A stretch of 64,000 bases of DNA, taken from NCBI RefSeq assembly GCF_030580915.1, contig NZ_JAUQTA010000001.1, forward strand, positions 1,488,001-1,552,000, written 5' to 3'. Source of the stretch: Nocardioides jiangxiensis (GTDB lineage: Bacteria > Actinomycetota > Actinomycetes > Propionibacteriales > Nocardioidaceae). A program made the translations under genes and the position numbers. The notes beneath the pieces were generated by a model. The model worked only from the letters and a program-made list of their open reading frames with translations. It did not search any database and was not told the origin of the DNA. Positions 15,190-23,096 of the stretch are shown piece by piece; the first letter of the stretch is position 1, and every line of letters begins with the position of its first letter.

Positions 15190-16644
15190 GTGTGCGCCGC
15201 ATCCGCTGACCGACCTTTCTTCCTGCCTGCCGAGACGACCTCTGAGGCGATCGCTCGCATCTATTCGCTGACCGGCGCTTCTGACGCGGGAACGCGTGGC
15301 GAGAAGCGTGCGATCGTGGCACTGCGCGACGCCCTCGGGCTCGACCTCGACATGGCGCGCACCAACGCGCTGATGGGTCAGCACATCGCCGCGGCGCTCG
15401 GGGTCGAGTGGCGGTCCTCCTACGCCGATCTGAACAAGGTCAACCTGGACGGCCTCAACGCCCTCCTCGAAGGAGCGACTGAGGCCTATCACTTGGGCTC
15501 GCTGCGACGCCTCATCGGCAAGAAGCCTCCCGGTCTCGACGGCCCCCAGTGGTCTGGGTTTGAGCCCGCCCAATCGAAGATCGAGGCGGTCAACCGGATC
15601 TCCAGCCTCACCCACTCAGGACCGGAATGGCTCGGTCCAGGCTCCAAGGAGCACAAGTCCGTTCTCATCAACCTGGCGGTGAACCTCGCGCCGCACATCG
15701 ATCCTCGGTTGAGCAAGACCAAGTTGGGCGCCGCTCTCGCCGCCGAGTTCGGCGCTCCGTGGTCGGACGCCTGCGAGTCGACGGGAGAGACGATCTCCCT
15801 AATCGGCCTCAACACACTGCTCGCTGGCGCCGAGTTGCGCCTCGGACGCCTCGGCCAGGCTCGCAAGGGCCTGTTCGGCACCCCGCAGGAAGAAGGGATG
15901 GCGCTGGCTGGTGCCCTCCTGGACGGCTGGAGGGCCGAGCGGCAGGCCGACGGCGGTAAGCGAGTCGTGTGGGACGCGCGGCACTGCATTCAATGGATGA
16001 AAGAGCAGGGAGTATCCGAAGGGCCCAACCAGAACGAGTGGCAAGGCTTCTATTGGGAGAGTCGCGGCCGAACCTTGCTGAACTCAGCCTTCACACCTAA
16101 CCCGAATCCACCCAAGATCGCCTACGGCAATACCTCCTTCGACTATTCGCTGCGCTTCGTCTGGGACCTGAAGGCTCACACCGAGTCGTGGCGGTCCCCC
16201 AGCACAGGCGCCGTCAAGAGGGGGCAGTCCGCTGCGCCGCTGAACGACCAGGAAGCCATGGAGGCGTGCGTTCGCGAGCAAGGGCTTGGGTTTCTAATGG
16301 TCGGCGGAGAGGCGATTGTCGATGAGGACCGCTCGTTCTACGACTGGCACGCCGCGTTCAAGGCGGCGGGTGGCGTGAAGTCCAGGTCGTCAAACTCGGG
16401 CAACTCGCGAGCGCGAAAGTCAGCCTTCGAGCCGCTCCACGTAGAGGCGTTCTGGTTCGACAACTCTGAGGCGCTCGAAGCCGCAAAGGCCGCCGGACAG
16501 ATCACCGGCTTCGCCCAAGGCAAGCAGGCACCGGACGAGGAAGGTGGCGTCGGTCGAATCCGGAGACCGAAGTACAACCTCTCGGTCCCGAAGGCTCGTC
16601 AATCGTCGATCAACGTCGCGCGCCTCGATTGGCCCCGCTCGTAG
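15190..16644 (+). CDS. Putative restriction endonuclease with duplicated N-terminal domain
   Basis: The protein is 484 aa from GTG 15190, the gene after the methyltransferase on the same strand. Residues about 18-96 and 131-215 are two copies of one module: each starts with an EA(I/V)xRIxSLT helix, has an (I/L)AAxxG(V/A)xW segment, and ends with GLNxLLxGA. The C-terminal half contains SFDYSLRFVWDLKAH, which fits a PD-(D/E)xK site (Asp320, then Asp328-x-Lys330). Together with its position this suggests the cleaving partner of the cytosine methyltransferase. The exact family is not recognised. A related module appears at the N-terminus of the EVE-DUF3883 protein two genes on. Confidence 0.6.
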   Translation: MCAASADRPFFLPAETTSEAIARIYSLTGASDAGTRGEKRAIVALRDALGLDLDMARTNALMGQHIAAALGVEWRSSYADLNKVNLDGLNALLEGATEAYHLGSLRRLIGKKPPGLDGPQWSGFEPAQSKIEAVNRISSLTHSGPEWLGPGSKEHKSVLINLAVNLAPHIDPRLSKTKLGAALAAEFGAPWSDACESTGETISLIGLNTLLAGAELRLGRLGQARKGLFGTPQEEGMALAGALLDGWRAERQADGGKRVVWDARHCIQWMKEQGVSEGPNQNEWQGFYWESRGRTLLNSAFTPNPNPPKIAYGNTSFDYSLRFVWDLKAHTESWRSPSTGAVKRGQSAAPLNDQEAMEACVREQGLGFLMVGGEAIVDEDRSFYDWHAAFKAAGGVKSRSSNSGNSRARKSAFEPLHVEAFWFDNSEALEAAKAAGQITGFAQGKQAPDEEGGVGRIRRPKYNLSVPKARQSSINVARLDWPRS

Positions 16645-16647
16645 CGG

Positions 16648-17403
16648 CTACCAAGGGTGACGCTCGTCGTAGTCAGCCTCCAGCCAAGGGCGGCGAATCT
16701 CCCAGCCGAAGAACACTCCGTGGCCACCGGTAGGGCTCCGGAACGCCGTGAACGCTGTCTCGACGCGCGGGCCCTTGGAATAGCCCCGGAGACCGAGAAT
16801 CGCATCGGTGAACTCGATCAGCGGCCGCGGGTACAGAGTGCCGCCGTTCCGGCGGACGACGACCTTCATGGCTGCGATGGTCGTCGCCGCCTCGGGGTGA
16901 AGTGTGAGCGCCTCATCGCATGACGCTTCGTCGTAGCCGAACGCGTAACCGATCACTCCAACGCGCTTGGTGAATCCGTACTGCCGAAGGCGGGCGGCAT
17001 CGTGAAGCAGTCCGCGGTCCTTGAGATAGGGCGAGAGCATCTTCCCGACCCCAAAGTCGTTCGCCCCGCCGTTGTTGCCGATGAACTCGATCTTCTTGAC
17101 TTCGAGTCCCCACTCCGCGCTTCCGTCGTCCGTGGCATCGACCGTGAATACGTGATCGCACTTCGCTCTCGCGACCTTCGGGTACTTCACCCCGACACGC
17201 TCGTCAGCAGGCGTGATCAACTCGCCGGGGTGGAGAAGTGCCCACATCGCATCGATCGCATCGACGGCCTTCGTTTCGGCGAGCGACTTGAACGACACGT
17301 GGTAGACCTCGCCAGTGCGTGGGTTTGCCCTCTCGACGTCCGTTTCAAGGTCGATGTACTCAGCGGCTTCGGCGTACCGGTTGACGATGTCCTGCAACTC
17401 CAC
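16648..17403 (-). CDS. Hypothetical PD-(D/E)xK nuclease-like protein
   Basis: The protein is 251 aa from GTG 17403. KYPKVARAKCDHVFTVDAT followed by WGLEVKKIEFIGNNGG reads as a restriction-enzyme-like core, with Asp83 and Glu101-x-Lys103 as candidate metal ligands. The rest (GKMLSPYLKDRGLLHDAARL, then a C-terminal RPLIEFTDAILGLRG) is not recognised. It converges on the methyltransferase-linked nuclease, with three bases between stops, and lies about 55 bases beyond the end of the EVE-DUF3883 gene, so those two are probably co-transcribed. A restriction role is plausible but not shown. Confidence 0.55.
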   Translation of the reverse strand: MELQDIVNRYAEAAEYIDLETDVERANPRTGEVYHVSFKSLAETKAVDAIDAMWALLHPGELITPADERVGVKYPKVARAKCDHVFTVDATDDGSAEWGLEVKKIEFIGNNGGANDFGVGKMLSPYLKDRGLLHDAARLRQYGFTKRVGVIGYAFGYDEASCDEALTLHPEAATTIAAMKVVVRRNGGTLYPRPLIEFTDAILGLRGYSKGPRVETAFTAFRSPTGGHGVFFGWEIRRPWLEADYDERHPW

Positions 17404-17458
17404 TCCCTGAGTGGATCACGACGGCCGGGAGCGCGTCCGGTGGACGCGCGCGAACCGG

Positions 17459-18658
17459 TCAGGGCGAGGCGACCTTTCCCCCCACTGTCCAGTCGTAGGA
17501 GAGCGGAGACAATTCCTTCTCGGTCGGGTCCCACATCCGGATGACCTTCTTCCCGCTTTTGCTGTCAACCTTGCCGTCGGCGCCGAAGCGAACTCCGGAC
17601 CAGATGCCGATGACGTTCTGACCTGGGTGATCGAGCGCGTGCTCCACCTCGTTGCGCGTCACGATCACCGTCGCTCCTGCGCTCTGGGTGCCCTTCGCCT
17701 CCAGGAAGAGGACCTTTCCGTTCTTGATGGCTCGGGCGTCGAAGGGGTTCCCGATGTGCGTGTCCTGGACCAGCCACCCGGCATCCCGATAGACCTTCAT
17801 CAGCCAGTTCTGCGCGGCGTCCTCGACGGCCTTGCGACGAGCGGCGTCGAGCAGACGGGCCTGACCGCTCACAACCTTGCCCGTCTTCGCCCACTTCTTC
17901 TGGAGCGTTGCGAGGTGCTCGGTCCAAAGGCGCTGCACCTCATCGCGGATGGGCTTTGACAACACCGTGCCACTGCCCTGCGGCGACCAGAAATGGCCGA
18001 TCGGCACCTCGGCTTGAAGAGTCTCGATCGGCAACGCCTCTGACGGGTCGACCACCATCTCCCAGTCGACTTCGATGTAGTTGCCGGTCTTCGCGGGGTC
18101 GGCATAGTGCTCACCCTGGAAGACCTCTGACCGTGCGGTCCCGGAGGCGACAATGCCCCGCTCGCTTACCCCCTGTCGGAGCAGGAACACAGGGTCGCCG
18201 ATCTTGATGCCGCTCGTCCGAATGCCTGTCGACCAGCGTCCCTTCACGATCTGACCAGCGGCAGTCGCGTCGATGGCGGCTGCAAGTTCATCCGACGGCC
18301 AGTCCCAACGCCGGGGGTTCCATGTCAGCAGTACGCCAAGGTGCACGGGAACGGGACGCACGAGGATTTTGAGCGCCTCGCGCAGCGCCTTGATTCCGTC
18401 GAGGGTCACGGTGGAGCCCCCGGCGGAGTCGGAGGCGCGTGAGTCATACGACGCCTTGAAGGGCAGGCCAGCCTTGCGAATGATCGCTTCGTTGGCGCCT
18501 GGCATCGAGGTGTACTCGACCCCGGTCTGGGCCGCTGCGGCCTTGAAGACGTGACTTGGCAATGACGACCCGGCCTTCACCCCCGGTCTGTCGATGATCC
18601 AGCGATTCAGACCGAGGATGTCTGTGATGTCGTTGAGCACATCCTGTTTCGTCGCCAC
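17459..18658 (-). CDS. EVE-like and DUF3883 protein, candidate modification-dependent nuclease
   Basis: The protein is 399 aa from GTG 18658. Residues about 6-95 resemble the duplicated module of the 484-aa protein nearby, ending in VTLDGIKALREAL. Residues about 105-235 look like an EVE domain of the PUA fold (LLTWNPRRWDWP, GRWSTGIRTSGIKIGDPVFL, GIVASGTA), a fold that in other proteins reads modified cytosines. Residues about 280-370 match DUF3883, with a nuclease-like NPFDARAI and VLFLEAKGT (Asp, then Glu-x-Lys). A reader fused to a nuclease suggests cleavage of modified DNA. How it would spare DNA marked by the neighbouring methyltransferase is unclear. Confidence 0.68.
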   Translation of the reverse strand: MATKQDVLNDITDILGLNRWIIDRPGVKAGSSLPSHVFKAAAAQTGVEYTSMPGANEAIIRKAGLPFKASYDSRASDSAGGSTVTLDGIKALREALKILVRPVPVHLGVLLTWNPRRWDWPSDELAAAIDATAAGQIVKGRWSTGIRTSGIKIGDPVFLLRQGVSERGIVASGTARSEVFQGEHYADPAKTGNYIEVDWEMVVDPSEALPIETLQAEVPIGHFWSPQGSGTVLSKPIRDEVQRLWTEHLATLQKKWAKTGKVVSGQARLLDAARRKAVEDAAQNWLMKVYRDAGWLVQDTHIGNPFDARAIKNGKVLFLEAKGTQSAGATVIVTRNEVEHALDHPGQNVIGIWSGVRFGADGKVDSKSGKKVIRMWDPTEKELSPLSYDWTVGGKVASP

Positions 18659-18728
18659 GCCGCATTAGATCGCGCCGCACGTCGGTGTGTCCTGGGAACA
18701 GCCTGACGGCTCAGCAAGTTCGACCGTC

Positions 18729-19517
18729 ATGGAGCCCAAACCCCTCAGCCCGCGCACGCATGAAAAGCGCGGGTCGTGCAGCCTCTGCGGGACCCAGGCT
18801 CGACTGACGCAGGCGCACGTTCCACCACGGGCGGCGTTCAACACTGGTCTCATGCGTCGCGGCATGATCTCGGCTGATCAACGGATTGAACTGGATCGTG
18901 GCTTGAAGGGCGGGATCCGGATTCCTGCCCACTGCGAGGCCTGTCGTTCTGCCACGTCCCCATGGGATGACGAGTACATCCGCTGGGCGAAGTTTTGGGC
19001 TGAGGGGTTGATCAGGATTCAGGGCCAAGGGGCAAACGGCATCTCAGCAACGATCCCGAACGCGCGGCCGGGCCGGTTTATCCGCGCTGCCCTGTCGGGC
19101 ATGTCAGCCCTCGCCGAGCGCCTTGTGGAGACTCATCCTGCCTTCATCGCCGCTGTCCTGCGCGGAGAGGGCCAACCGCAGAGCAACAACCTCCGGTTCC
19201 TCATGGCGCTTACTCCTGTTCAGGAGAAGGTGTCTGTAGGTGGCATCCACCAGGGATGGCAAGTCCACTTTTCCACTGACGGCAGCGAGGTGGCGGCCCC
19301 CGTCTCAGCACCGTCGGCAGTCATCCACCACGCACCGCTGAGCCTGCTGCTCGTCGACGAGTCGACGGCGCGGCTCTATCCGCACGTCGACTGCACGCAT
19401 TGGCTTGCCGAGAATGCCGTCGCCGTTCGGAACGACGTCAACCTGACGCTTCCTGTCGTTCGGCTGGTCTCGGAGAACAGGTGGCAGCCGGAGTCCTTCG
19501 AGGTCGTGTCCATCTAG
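18729..19517 (+). CDS. HNH-like zinc-binding protein
   Basis: The protein is 262 aa from ATG 18729; a GTG at 18687 is also in frame. The N-terminus has CSLCG, then QAHVPPRAAFN about nine residues later and HCEACRS further on. This pattern of two CxxC knuckles around a His resembles the HNH endonuclease core, although the middle Asn and last His are not clear. The remainder (a helical middle, then LLLVDESTARLYPHVDCTHW) is unrecognised. It is divergent from the EVE-DUF3883 gene across a 70-base gap and could be part of the same restriction cluster. Confidence 0.55.
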   Translation: MEPKPLSPRTHEKRGSCSLCGTQARLTQAHVPPRAAFNTGLMRRGMISADQRIELDRGLKGGIRIPAHCEACRSATSPWDDEYIRWAKFWAEGLIRIQGQGANGISATIPNARPGRFIRAALSGMSALAERLVETHPAFIAAVLRGEGQPQSNNLRFLMALTPVQEKVSVGGIHQGWQVHFSTDGSEVAAPVSAPSAVIHHAPLSLLLVDESTARLYPHVDCTHWLAENAVAVRNDVNLTLPVVRLVSENRWQPESFEVVSI

Positions 19518-19597
19518 CAGCGGCGGCCGGGCGGGACATCTGATCTGTCGGTGCCGCCTCGTAAGTTGAGGACATACACGACAATCAGGAGGAACGC

Positions 19598-20308
19598 GTG
19601 AGCGACGTCCCCGACGTTCCCGAGGGAAAGTCCAAGAAGCGCACCGCGATCGAGGTCGCCGGCGAGGGCGCGCTCGGGGCCATCCCATTCGTGGGGTCGC
19701 TCCTTGCTGCGACCTTGTCGACATACTTCTCTGCGACTCAGGAGAACAGGACTCGCGAGTGGATGGAGGAGATGGCTGAAGTCGTCCAGGCGCTCTTGGA
19801 CCGGATCGAGAACCTGGAGGCTGAGGACCTCGCTGACAATCCTGCCTTCTACGACGCTGCTGTGGCGGCCGCGCGGATCGCGACGTCGACATCTGCGGCC
19901 GCCAAGCACGCCGCCCTCCAGAACGCCCTCTACAACGTCGGATCCGGAGATGGCTGGGACGCAGACAAGCGGGCGATCTTCTTGCGCTACGTGGACGAAC
20001 TGACGCCTTCCCACATCAGCCTCCTCCGCCTCGTAGAAGACCCGCCCCGCTGGTTCGAGCGGCATGGGCTCTCCTGGCCCGGCGGCGGCCTCCTCTCGGT
20101 CGTTAAGGCAGCGTTTCCAGCCTGGGCCAACGACGAGGACTTCATCGATACGCTCGCCGCCGACCTCGCGGCTCGCGGACTTGTCGACGCCCTTCCTCTG
20201 CGCGCGATGATGACGGACAGCGGCGCGAGGGCAGGGCGCGCCAAGGCTAAGGGCCGCGAGTTCATCGGCTTCATTAGCGGCCCCTTCAACGCTGACGGGT
20301 GCCAGTGA
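19598..20308 (+). CDS. Hypothetical protein with N-terminal Gly-rich hydrophobic segment
   Basis: The protein is 236 aa from GTG 19598, with AGGAGG in front. After a charged N-terminus comes EGALGAIPFVGSLLAATLS (about residues 24-42), a Gly-rich hydrophobic helix able to insert into a membrane. A helical middle with many Ala and acidic residues follows, then YVDELTPSHISLLRLVEDPP. No family name can be given. The PIN-domain gene begins one base after its stop, so the pair is an operon. A membrane-acting element beside a nuclease resembles several toxin or abortive-infection pairs; that is analogy only. Confidence 0.6.
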   Translation: MSDVPDVPEGKSKKRTAIEVAGEGALGAIPFVGSLLAATLSTYFSATQENRTREWMEEMAEVVQALLDRIENLEAEDLADNPAFYDAAVAAARIATSTSAAAKHAALQNALYNVGSGDGWDADKRAIFLRYVDELTPSHISLLRLVEDPPRWFERHGLSWPGGGLLSVVKAAFPAWANDEDFIDTLAADLAARGLVDALPLRAMMTDSGARAGRAKAKGREFIGFISGPFNADGCQ

Positions 20309-20309
20309 C

Positions 20310-21164
20310 ATGTACCTGACTCCCGTACCCGGATCAGACCGCACGGCGCTTATCCAGATACTGCGAGCCGTCGAGAACAGTCTGATCAACATTCGTAGCC
20401 GATCGCATGTCCGCGCCGACCTGCTGGTCATCTACTCGCAGTGGGCAGGCGAAGCCGTGCGACTGCTGCGCGGCCACGTGCGCGACACCGACATCGACGG
20501 CCTTGTCCTGACCCGGCGCTATTGGGCCCTCCAAGCCGCTACTGCGTCGACTGATGTCGCCACGATCATCGACGTCGAGATCGATGAAAGGCGTTACGCA
20601 TTCGCAGCCGCCATCGCAGAACTGGAGCGCCAACATCAAGTCGGCCTTGCTCGCTCGGGTCATGTGGTCGTGCCGGACACCAACGTCTTCTGCCAACACC
20701 CCGACAAGATCGAGGACCTCGACTTCGCTGGGCTCCTCGGTCTTCGCGACACACCGATTCGCCTCATGATCCCCATCGTTGTTATCGACGAACTTGACGC
20801 CTTGAAGGGAAAGGGCCAAGGTCCGGTCCGCTGGCGCGCGGCCTACTCGCTCGCCTTCCTAGACAAGCACCTGGACCAATCCGGCTATGGCGTCATCCGG
20901 GACGCGGACTTCTCGGCCCTTACGTCAGGCGGAATCCCGCGCGGCCGTGTTTCAGCCGAAGTGGTGCTCGATCCTCCGCGCCACGTCCGCCTACCGATTA
21001 ACGACGACGAGATCATCGATCGCGCGGCCGCCATTCAGGCATCGGTAGGGAGAGAACTCACCTTGATCACCTACGACACCGGCATGTGCTTGCGCGCGCG
21101 CATCGCGGGACTGGAAGTCCACAAGGTGGTGGAAGCGCTAGACGCCGAGCCCAGACGCCAGTAG
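20310..21164 (+). CDS. PIN-domain protein with helical N-terminal domain
   Basis: The protein is 284 aa from ATG 20310, immediately after the preceding stop. The first 115 or so residues are a helical domain. A PIN domain follows: VVVPDTNVFCQ (Asp near 123), a mid acid in VVIDELDALKG, NDDEIIDRAAAIQ, and a last Asp in LITYDTGMCLRA. These are the four acidic positions expected for a metal-dependent RNase. Its partner is the 236-aa putative membrane-associated protein. The substrate is unknown; many PIN proteins are toxins cutting tRNA or mRNA. Confidence 0.75.
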   Translation: MYLTPVPGSDRTALIQILRAVENSLINIRSRSHVRADLLVIYSQWAGEAVRLLRGHVRDTDIDGLVLTRRYWALQAATASTDVATIIDVEIDERRYAFAAAIAELERQHQVGLARSGHVVVPDTNVFCQHPDKIEDLDFAGLLGLRDTPIRLMIPIVVIDELDALKGKGQGPVRWRAAYSLAFLDKHLDQSGYGVIRDADFSALTSGGIPRGRVSAEVVLDPPRHVRLPINDDEIIDRAAAIQASVGRELTLITYDTGMCLRARIAGLEVHKVVEALDAEPRRQ

Positions 21165-21242
21165 GTAATCGAAGGCGCCTGCACCCAGTAGGTAGCGTCG
21201 ACAGGTATCCGGGCAGTGCCATCGACGTGGCACGCTCAAACC

Positions 21243-21677
21243 ATGGCAAAGCCATGCGAGTCCTGGGCATCGAGCGCAGCGGCGCGAGCCGTGATGCAGG
21301 CGAACAGGCGGCGAGACACCACGCCCGAGATGGCCGTACGGCGACTCGTCCATGCGGCGGGCCTTCGGTACCGGGTCGACGCACGTCCGCTGCCGGACCT
21401 GAACCGTCGGGCGGACTTGGTCTTCGCCCGGGCGAAGGTCGCGGTGTTCATCGATGGCTGCTACTGGCACGGGTGTCCTGAGCACGGTACGAAAGCGAAG
21501 ACGAACTCGGAGTACTGGTCAGACAAGATTGCCAGGAATCGCGAGAGGGACGCCGAGACTGACGCACGCCTTCGCGCAGAAGGTTGGACGGTGCTGCGTT
21601 CATGGGAACACGAGAATCCTGCCGACGTAGCGCAGCGGATCCTTGCCGTCGTTCGAGGCCCTACTTCGATCAGGTAG
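21243..21677 (+). CDS. vsr: Very short patch repair (Vsr) endonuclease
   Basis: The protein is 144 aa; ATG 21243 gives the short leader (ESWASS, then MQANRRRDTTPE) usual in this family. Vsr nicks DNA next to T:G mismatches that arise when 5-methylcytosine deaminates. Family features are clear: RRRDTTPEMAVRRL, RADLVFARAKVAVFIDGCYWHGCPEHG with the catalytic Asp and zinc-binding Cys/His, YWSDKIARNRERD, and GWTVLRSWEHE. It lies about 6 kb from the cytosine methyltransferase that would create its substrate, with other defence-type genes between; the two are more often adjacent. Confidence 0.9.
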   Translation: MAKPCESWASSAAARAVMQANRRRDTTPEMAVRRLVHAAGLRYRVDARPLPDLNRRADLVFARAKVAVFIDGCYWHGCPEHGTKAKTNSEYWSDKIARNRERDAETDARLRAEGWTVLRSWEHENPADVAQRILAVVRGPTSIR

Positions 21678-21834
21678 GGGAACCACGGCCTCAAGGTTTC
21701 GCGCAGCGAGCGAGGACGGCAAGCAGCGGGCCTGACGAGCAGCCCTGCTTGCGGCCGCCCGCCAAGCGAAGCACCCAGATCGACGTATGACTGATTGCTC
21801 GTGGTCGGGTGCTGCGGAGCCCGCCCAGATTGCC

Positions 21835-22962
21835 CTAAGACAGTGACTCGGGGGGCGTGACCAGGATCAGAGCCCTCGGGTCTACGTCGTCGCGAGCACG
21901 AAGAACGGGCAGTTCTGAGTCGTCGATCTGCTCGGGATCGATCAATGATGCAGCGAGCATCTGCACCTTGGCTTGCTCGACAGCCGACGCAACAGACTGC
22001 GCAGATGCAAGGGCAGCGTAGAACGACCTCGCGAAGACGATGGCTGCCGTGTCGTCGATCGTGTCAGACATGCCGATGACCACGGGAACCGTCTGAAGCA
22101 GTTCGTCCGCTCCTGCAATGCTCTCGCACGCGTTTAGAACCACCAACCGCGGCGGCTCGTCTGTCGCACCGAGAAGCCTTGCTAGAAGACCGAAGTCGAT
22201 GTCCTGCCCAGCGATGTCGCCAGCCTCATTCTCCATCCAAACGCCGAGCGTGTCGGCGTGACCCGAGAAGTGCACGATGTGCGGACGGTGATCGTTGAGG
22301 CCCTCGACTAGATCCGTGAACGTGGCAGCGGGAGCGTGCTCGACAATGACGAGATCCCGATACTTCGTGCCGCGCAGTCCCTGCTTGACCTGGCGTACCT
22401 CCTGGTCAACGCGCAACCAGACTCCCTGCTGAATCACTGAACCATCCGAGTTCGTCATCGTGGTCTCGGTCGCGTCGGGATTTGCGGTGAGATAGAGGAC
22501 GCGGAGTGGCTCAGGACGTGGTGGTGCGACCTCGATGAATCGGATCGAGGTGGAGGGAACGCTCGCTTTGGCCACAGCGCGCGCGTGGTTCAGTTCTTCA
22601 GTCCGAAGACGCGCGGCGTTTCGGCGGCGCGCACCCTCCGCGTTCTTCCGCTCTGTCTCCTCGGCTGTGCGGAGGGAGGTCGTCTTAGAGGCGAGGGTCT
22701 TGTCGACGGCGGCGCTGTCTTTCCGCGCCTTCGCAATCTTGCCTTCGGCGGCGGCGACCTTCTTGTCCTCCCGTTCGGCCGCCGCGAGCGCAGTGCGGAC
22801 CGTCGACGCACTCTTAGACCGACCTGCCTGCTCACGCTTCTTCCGCGCGGCCTCGCGCGCAGCCGCCGCGACCTTCTCCTGCGCGGCAATCACCCTTGCG
22901 TAGCCAGCCTTCTTGTCTTCGAGACCCGCGATCTCACGACGAAGCATGTCGCTGCGCGCCAC
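21835..22962 (-). CDS. CHAT (caspase-like) protease with N-terminal coiled coil
   Basis: The protein is 375 aa if GTG 22962 is used; a TTG at 22974 and ATG at 22947 are alternatives. Residues about 1-130 are a long charged coiled coil (repeated Ala/Lys/Glu/Arg heptads). Residues about 150-370 match the CHAT domain: [12 protein letters not shown], the His box [11 protein letters not shown] (His235) and the Cys box [13 protein letters not shown] (Cys279), the catalytic dyad of the caspase/separase clan. Bacterial CHAT proteases act in antiphage and cell-death systems, where a partner sensor activates them to cut a target protein. No obvious partner or substrate gene is adjacent. It is the last gene before the conserved chromosomal core. 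Confidence 0.8.
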   Translation of the reverse strand: MARSDMLRREIAGLEDKKAGYARVIAAQEKVAAAAREAARKKREQAGRSKSASTVRTALAAAEREDKKVAAAEGKIAKARKDSAAVDKTLASKTTSLRTAEETERKNAEGARRRNAARLRTEELNHARAVAKASVPSTSIRFIEVAPPRPEPLRVLYLTANPDATETTMTNSDGSVIQQGVWLRVDQEVRQVKQGLRGTKYRDLVIVEHAPAATFTDLVEGLNDHRPHIVHFSGHADTLGVWMENEAGDIAGQDIDFGLLARLLGATDEPPRLVVLNACESIAGADELLQTVPVVIGMSDTIDDTAAIVFARSFYAALASAQSVASAVEQAKVQMLAASLIDPEQIDDSELPVLRARDDVDPRALILVTPPESLS

Positions 22963-23096
22963 TACCCACCCCAATCTCTGCCTATCCGGTCTTCAAGGCC
23001 CACATGTTCCATGTCGACATTGCACGCACGAGTTTGAGACGGTCTCATTTTCAACCGCGGAATTTCAGATTCGGCCAGCGTCGGCAGGGCCGGGCC
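22963..23096. other. Boundary between accessory island and dnaB
   Basis: A gap of about 130 bases between the CHAT gene and the end of dnaB. It holds a short inverted pair (TGAGAC-G-GTCTCA near 23036-23048), followed by a short T-rich stretch, and nothing else I can name. No tRNA or clear attachment-site duplication was seen. Confidence 0.4.
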
